Of a stretch of 10,095 bases of DNA, positions 7,088-10,095 are shown in pieces. The stretch lies in the NCBI GenBank assembly GCA_005888955.1, contig VBCS01000491.1, forward strand, positions 1-10,095, in the 5' to 3' direction. Every line of letters begins with the position of its first letter. The first letter of the stretch is position 1. A program made the position numbers and the translations under genes. Below the pieces are notes generated by a model. That model ran no database searches. It was not told where the DNA came from and saw only the letters and a list, made by a program, of their open reading frames with translations. Origin of the DNA: Betaproteobacteria bacterium. GTDB lineage: Bacteria; Pseudomonadota; Gammaproteobacteria; Burkholderiales; Casimicrobiaceae.

Positions 7088-7963
7088 TCAGTGCGCCGGC
7101 ACCAAGCGCTCGATGCGCAAGCGGGGGTCGACGGCGTAGTAGAGCAGGTCGACGGAGAGATTGATCAGCACAAAGACCAGCGCGATGAAGCATAGATACG
7201 CCGCCATCACCGGCACGTCGGCGAAGCTCACCGCCTGAATGAACAAGAGTCCCATCCCCGGCCACTGGAACACGGTCTCGGTGATAATGGCGAAGGCGAT
7301 AATCGATCCGAGCTGCAAGCCCGTGATCGTGATGACCGGCACCAGCGTGTTCTTCAACGCGTGTCCGAAATGGATCGCGCGGTCGGTGAGCCCGCGGGCT
7401 CGCGCGAACTTGATGTAGTCGGTGCGCAGCACCTCGAGCATCTCGGCACGCACCAGCCGCATGATCAGCGTCATCTGGAACAGCGACAGGGTGATCGAGG
7501 GCAGGATCAGCGCCTTCAGCCCGCTCTTGGTCAGGAGTCCGGTCGTCCACCAGCCAAAGGCTTCCGTTTCGCCACGGCCGAATGACGGCAGCCAGCCGAG
7601 GATCACGGCGAAAATCAGGATGAGCAGAATGCCGATCAGGAACGTGGGCAGCGACACGCCGACGAGCGACACCGCCAGCAGAAACTGCGCCAGCCAGGAA
7701 TTGCGCTTCAGCGCCGTGTATACGCCCCCGGGAATCCCCAGTATCAGCGCCAGCAGTGCCGCGACGGCGGCGAGCTCCAGCGTCGCCGGCAGGCGTTCCT
7801 TGAGCAGCGTAGACACGGGCCGGCCCTGCCGCAGCGACAAACCGAATTCGCCCTGCACTGCGCGACCGACAAAACGCGCGAACTGCACATAGAAAGGCTG
7901 GTCGAGGCCGAGGTCGGATCGCAGCTGCGCCCGCTGTTCCTGCGTCGCATCCTGGCCGACCAT
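7088..7963 (-). CDS. Dpp/Opp-type ABC transporter permease, DppB-like, lacking the N-terminal membrane helix
   Basis: Inner-membrane permease, partner of the C-type permease. From the ATG at 7963 it is 291 residues; DppB-type proteins usually have about 305-340. The protein begins MVGQDATQEQRAQLRSDLGL, which aligns with the segment just after the GDP motif of ordinary DppB. The first helix and the R-x-x-GDP loop, about 35 residues, are therefore absent. The rest is intact: LPATLEL (58-64), hydrophobic helices near 61-85, 94-125, 152-172, 207-235 and 250-275, the EAA-type loop (about 183-205, ARARGLTDRAI...HALKN) and LVDLLYYAVDPRLR-like end (268-283). AGGTGA lies 5 nt before this ATG, and a promoter-like sequence lies further up. 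The frame stays open upstream to 8206, but only by reading through REP palindromes, so I reject that extension. It may be an active shortened protein, a decayed gene or an assembly error. Confidence 0.85.
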   Translation of the reverse strand: MVGQDATQEQRAQLRSDLGLDQPFYVQFARFVGRAVQGEFGLSLRQGRPVSTLLKERLPATLELAAVAALLALILGIPGGVYTALKRNSWLAQFLLAVSLVGVSLPTFLIGILLILIFAVILGWLPSFGRGETEAFGWWTTGLLTKSGLKALILPSITLSLFQMTLIMRLVRAEMLEVLRTDYIKFARARGLTDRAIHFGHALKNTLVPVITITGLQLGSIIAFAIITETVFQWPGMGLLFIQAVSFADVPVMAAYLCFIALVFVLINLSVDLLYYAVDPRLRIERLVPAH

Positions 7964-7968
7964 GAATG

Positions 7969-7974
7969 TCACCT
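7969..7974 (-). promoter_or_regulatory. Shine-Dalgarno before the shortened permease B start
   Basis: AGGTGA stands 5 nt upstream of the ATG at 7963. It supports that ATG as usable. The same bases read as the codons TCA GGT GAC (Ser-Gly-Asp) in another frame, so the site could instead be a remnant of the lost permease GDP-motif coding region. Confidence 0.45.
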
Positions 7975-7996
7975 GACGGTTTCGTGACGCGCTGCG

Positions 7997-8025
7997 ATGA
8001 TGCCCAAAGCGCCGCGGACCGTCAA
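7997..8025 (-). promoter_or_regulatory. Possible sigma-70 promoter for the second transporter operon
   Basis: In transcript orientation TTGACG (8025-8020) is followed after exactly 17 nt by CATCAT (8002-7997). These match the -35 consensus at 5 of 6 positions and the -10 consensus at 4 of 6. Initiation near 7990 would give a leader of about 27 nt containing the AGGTGA site. Its position between the REP cluster and permease B is where an operon promoter is expected. The -10 is imperfect and this is one match found by eye. Confidence 0.35.
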
Positions 8026-8036
8026 TGCGGCGACCC

Positions 8037-8058
8037 GTAGGGCCGAGTCTACCGCGAC
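8037..8058 (+). repeat. Degenerate REP copy
   Basis: GTAG-GGCCGA (8037-8046) is followed by sequence that no longer completes the palindrome. The 17-nt stretch beginning GCGACC at 8030 recurs at 8054 with one mismatch (24-bp period), so this looks like a partial tandem copy of the next REP's head. Confidence 0.5.
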
Positions 8059-8060
8059 CT

Positions 8061-8082
8061 GTAGGGCCGAATTTATTCGGCC
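8061..8082 (+). repeat. REP hairpin A1 (GTAG-GGCCGAA type)
   Basis: GTAG head at 8061-8064; stem GGCCGAA (8065-8071) pairs with TTCGGCC (8076-8082) around TTTA. Confidence 0.8.
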
Positions 8083-8105
8083 GCGGCGTTGGACTGGCCC
8101 GTTGC

Positions 8106-8127
8106 GTGCGAATGAATTCGCACCTAC
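8106..8127 (-). repeat. REP hairpin B1 (GTAG-GTGCGAA type)
   Basis: Reading the minus strand, GTAG (8127-8124) precedes stem GTGCGAA, loop TTCA and stem TTCGCAC (8123-8106). It stands in inverted orientation to A1. Confidence 0.8.
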
Positions 8128-8144
8128 GACAAGCTCCGGGGCTC

Positions 8145-8166
8145 GTAGGGCCGAATTTATTCGGCC
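8145..8166 (+). repeat. REP hairpin A2 (GTAG-GGCCGAA type)
   Basis: GTAG at 8145-8148; stem GGCCGAA (8149-8155) pairs with TTCGGCC (8160-8166). It is identical to A1 over the 22-bp core. Confidence 0.8.
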
Positions 8167-8188
8167 GCGCCGGGTAAGCCTGCGCTGC

Positions 8189-8210
8189 GTGCGAATGAAT
8201 TCGCACCTAC
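8189..8210 (-). repeat. REP hairpin B2, supplying the dppF-like stop codon
   Basis: On the minus strand GTAG (8210-8207) precedes stem GTGCGAA and its partner TTCGCAC (8206-8189), identical to B1. The TAG of this GTAG (8209-8207) is the stop codon of the upstream ATPase gene. Confidence 0.8.
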
Positions 8211-9184
8211 GACAGCTCCGCGGCGCGGTGGCAGGCAACCCGGATCACTCCGAAGGGCTCCAGCCGTGGCACTTCGGCCCGGCAGCGCTCGATCGCGTGC
8301 GGGCAGCGCGTATGAAAGGGGCAGCCCGCCGGCGGATTGAGCGGCGACGGCAGCTCACCCTTGAGCGCGATGCGTTGCCGCCGCGCCCGCGCGTCGAGCG
8401 TCGGCGTGCTCGCGAGCAGCGCCCGCGTGTACGGATGCGCCGGCCGGCCGAACACGGCGTCCTTCGCGCCGTATTCGACGATCTTGCCCAGGTACATCAC
8501 CGCCACCGCATCGGCGATATGACGCACGACTTGAAGATTATGGGAAATGAAGAGATATGCGATGCCGAGCTCTTCCTGCAGATTCATGAGGAGGTTCAGC
8601 ACCTGGGCCTGGATTGACACGTCGAGCGCGGAAACAGGCTCGTCGGCGACGACCAGCCGGGGATGCAGCATCAACGCCCGCGCCACCGCAATGCGCTGTC
8701 GCTGTCCCCCGGAGAACATGTGCGGATAGCGGCCGTAGTGCTCGGGCTTGAGTCCGACCCGCGCCATCATCGCGCGCGCGGCGTCACGACGGGCTCCCGG
8801 GCCAAGCTTCGCGCTGATCGCCAGCGGCTCCTCGAGCAACGTGCCGACTTTCTTGCGCGGGTTGAGCGAGGCATACGGATTCTGGAACACCATCTGTACC
8901 AGCGGGCGCAGCCGCTTCAGCGTCCCCGACGCGGCCGACACTACGTCCACGCCGGCGATGCGCAATTCGCCCGCGGTGGGCTTCTCGATCATCGTCACGG
9001 CCCTTGCTAGGGTCGACTTGCCGCATCCGGATTCGCCAACCACGGCGAGCGTTCTGCTCTCGTCGACCGAGAACGAAACGCCATCGAGCGCACGCACGAG
9101 CCCTTTGGGCCGGAACAACCCGCGCGATACTGCATAGTGGCGGGTGAGCGAGCTCGCTTCGAGGAGCGGCACAGCGGATATCAT
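8207..9184 (-). CDS. Dpp/Opp-type peptide ABC transporter ATPase, DppF-like (first transporter)
   Basis: Cytoplasmic ATPase of a separate Dpp-type importer whose other genes lie beyond the right edge. It is 325 residues from the ATG at 9184, a usual length. Motifs: Walker A GESGCGKS (50-57), Q-loop FQNPYASLNPRKKVG (100-114), signature FSGGQRQR (157-164), Walker B VVADEPVSALD (178-188), H-loop ISHN with His215, and PYTRALLASTP. The C-terminal domain has cysteines 288, 294, 301 and 318 in the putative Fe-S pattern. YPHMFSGGQRQRIAVARALM and DEPVSALDVS closely resemble E. coli DppF. The start at 9184 lies 4 nt after the upstream stop and begins MISAVPLLEASSLTRHY, the normal family N-terminus; an in-frame ATG at 9394 would run 210 nt into the upstream gene and is rejected. 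The protein ends AAELS at a TAG contributed by a REP element, so its native tail may once have differed. Confidence 0.95.
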   Translation of the reverse strand: MISAVPLLEASSLTRHYAVSRGLFRPKGLVRALDGVSFSVDESRTLAVVGESGCGKSTLARAVTMIEKPTAGELRIAGVDVVSAASGTLKRLRPLVQMVFQNPYASLNPRKKVGTLLEEPLAISAKLGPGARRDAARAMMARVGLKPEHYGRYPHMFSGGQRQRIAVARALMLHPRLVVADEPVSALDVSIQAQVLNLLMNLQEELGIAYLFISHNLQVVRHIADAVAVMYLGKIVEYGAKDAVFGRPAHPYTRALLASTPTLDARARRQRIALKGELPSPLNPPAGCPFHTRCPHAIERCRAEVPRLEPFGVIRVACHRAAELS

Positions 9185-9188
9185 CGTT

Positions 9189-10095
9189 TCACTCTTCGAC
9201 CGTGGCGGTCTTCGGCTCCGGTCGCCAGCCTCGCGTCGGCCGCCCCTCGGCATCGAGCGGAAAATGGCAGCGCGCCTGCCGGCCGCTCGGTCCCGCGAGA
9301 GGCGGCCGCTCCATGCGGCAGCGTGCGACAGCATAGTCGCAACGCGGATGCAGCAGGCATCCGACCGGCCGGTCATGCTGGCCGGGCACGACACCCGGGA
9401 TCGCTTTCAGGCGCGCGCGGTCGCGGTTGTGCTCCGGCAGCGCCGCGAGCAGCGCCTGCGTGTACGGATGCACCGGGGCTTCGAAGATCTGCGGTACCGC
9501 GCCGGTCTCGACGACCTGCCCCGCGTACATGACGAACACGCGTTGCGCCGTCTCGGCGACGACCGCGAGATCGTGTGTGATCAGGAGCAGCGCCATGCCG
9601 CGCTCGCGCTGCAGCCGCAGCAGCAGCTCCAGCACCTGTGCCTGCACGGTCACGTCGAGCGCGGTCGTGGGCTCGTCCGCGATCAGGAGCTTCGGATTGC
9701 ACGCGATCGCCATCGCGATCATCACGCGTTGCGCCATGCCGCCGGAAAGCTGATGGGGAAACGCCGCCAGTCTCGCTTCCGCGTCCGGAATCTCGACCTG
9801 CCGCAAGAGCTCGAGCGCACGCGCCCGGCGGAGCCTCGCGCTGACGCGCTCGGCGTCGCTGCCGTGAATGCGCAGCGTTTCCGTCAACTGGAAGGCGACG
9901 GTGAAGCACGGGTTCAGGCTCGCCAGCGGGTCCTGGAAGATCATCGCCATGTCCTTGCCGACAAGCGCGCGGCGCTGCGCATCCGAAAGCGCAAGGAGAT
10001 CGCGACCCGCAAAGGCGAGGCGCCGGGCGCGCACGCGCCCGGGAAATTCGACCAGTCCCATCAGTGCCAGCGCGGTGACGCTCTTGCCGGATCCG
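9189..10095 (-). CDS. Dpp/Opp-type peptide ABC transporter ATPase, DppD-like (5' end cut by window edge)
   Basis: D-type ATPase of the first transporter, open through the right edge. The first complete codons (from 10094) read GSGKSVTALAL, the end of Walker A, so about 40-50 N-terminal residues are outside. The visible 301 residues include Q-loop IFQDPLASLNP, signature LSGGMAQRVMIAMAIACNPK, Walker B LLIADEPTTALD, H-loop LITHDLAVVAE, and the oligopeptide C-terminal domain with PYTQALLAALP and the cysteine set GCLLHPRC, ARC and RCHF (putative Fe-S ligands). LSGGMAQR with DEPTTALDVTVQAQ is typical of DppD. A tail of about 20 residues (DAEGRPTRGWRPEPKTATVEE) extends beyond the last cysteine. The following dppF-like ATG is 4 nt past its TGA, so the pair is cotranscribed. 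An internal ATG at 10061 is not the start because Walker A precedes it. Confidence 0.95.
   Translation of the reverse strand, partial: GSGKSVTALALMGLVEFPGRVRARRLAFAGRDLLALSDAQRRALVGKDMAMIFQDPLASLNPCFTVAFQLTETLRIHGSDAERVSARLRRARALELLRQVEIPDAEARLAAFPHQLSGGMAQRVMIAMAIACNPKLLIADEPTTALDVTVQAQVLELLLRLQRERGMALLLITHDLAVVAETAQRVFVMYAGQVVETGAVPQIFEAPVHPYTQALLAALPEHNRDRARLKAIPGVVPGQHDRPVGCLLHPRCDYAVARCRMERPPLAGPSGRQARCHFPLDAEGRPTRGWRPEPKTATVEE

Larger units (their letters stand above)
8030..8210. repeat. Cluster of REP-like GTAG palindromes (BIME-like)
   Basis: The cluster has one degenerate copy and four well-formed hairpins, each headed by GTAG and alternating in orientation. Two near-identical head-to-head units, 8061-8127 and 8145-8210, have a period of about 84 bp. 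Each pairs a plus-strand GTAG-GGCCGAA hairpin with a minus-strand GTAG-GTGCGAA hairpin. The centres between arms differ in sequence while the arms are identical. A GTAG head plus an imperfect palindrome is the hallmark of REP elements mobilised by RAYT (TnpA-REP) transposases; none is encoded here. The cluster overlaps the end of the dppF-like gene and runs up to the promoter-like region of permease B. Confidence 0.85.

Noticed and set aside
7964..8206. N-terminal extension of permease B to an ATG at 8206 (372 residues)
   Set aside because: The extra 81 residues are translated REP palindromes (PNKFGPT repeated) with no membrane helix. The ATG at 7963 has a proper ribosome site.
8030..8210. 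CRISPR array
   Set aside because: The repeats alternate in orientation, are headed by GTAG, occur only about four times, and have no uniform unique spacers or cas genes. REP/BIME fits better.
7969..8238. An 89-codon minus-strand frame through the REP cluster
   Set aside because: It consists of translated REP sequence with no family resemblance. Only its hydrophobic end is noted, as possible permease debris.
9185..9394. Upstream ATG at 9394 for the right DppF-like ATPase
   Set aside because: It would extend 210 nt into the DppD-like gene and give a non-homologous, arginine-rich tail.
1..10095. Wholly new defence, toxin or mobile system
   Set aside because: Every supported gene falls in a known transporter or hydrolase family. 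No integrase, transposase, nuclease or toxin-antitoxin pair is visible.

Overview
The window is a GC-rich (roughly two-thirds G+C by eye) bacterial segment. Every gene I can support lies on the minus strand, so transcription runs from position 10095 towards position 1. Codon use, the palindromic interspersed repeats (GTAG-headed REP-like hairpins, and CCCGC/GCGGG hairpins of the kind scattered through many proteobacteria) and the protein families suggest a proteobacterium, probably betaproteobacterial (Burkholderiales-like). That assignment is inference, since no taxonomic marker gene is present.

Layout in the direction of transcription. (1) Positions 10095-8207 hold the last two genes of one Dpp/Opp-type ABC importer: a DppD-like ATPase cut by the window edge, then a DppF-like ATPase 4 nt downstream. 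(2) Positions 8210-8030 hold a cluster of REP-like palindromes. The last nucleotides of the dppF-like gene lie inside the cluster, and the stop codon is the TAG of a GTAG repeat head. (3) Positions 7963-1 hold a second Dpp/Opp-type locus in the unusual order permease B, M20 amidohydrolase, DUF2817 (M14-like) hydrolase, periplasmic solute-binding protein, permease C, ATPase D, ATPase F (cut by the left edge). Most junctions are tight (4-nt overlap, 11, 31 and 37 nt), so this looks like one operon. The exception is 162 nt between the binding-protein gene and permease C, which is packed with hairpins.

Working model: the second locus imports a peptide or N-acylated amino-acid-type solute. The binding protein would deliver it to a B/C permease driven by a D/F ATPase pair, and the two co-encoded hydrolases would then cleave it. 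The substrate is not readable from sequence.

The most notable points are that permease B appears to lack its first transmembrane helix and the GDP-type loop, exactly where the REP cluster begins. A plausible promoter and a good Shine-Dalgarno sequence sit just upstream of the shortened start. A four-hairpin block follows the binding-protein gene. I see no wholly unknown system, mobile-element transposase, CRISPR array, tRNA or rRNA.
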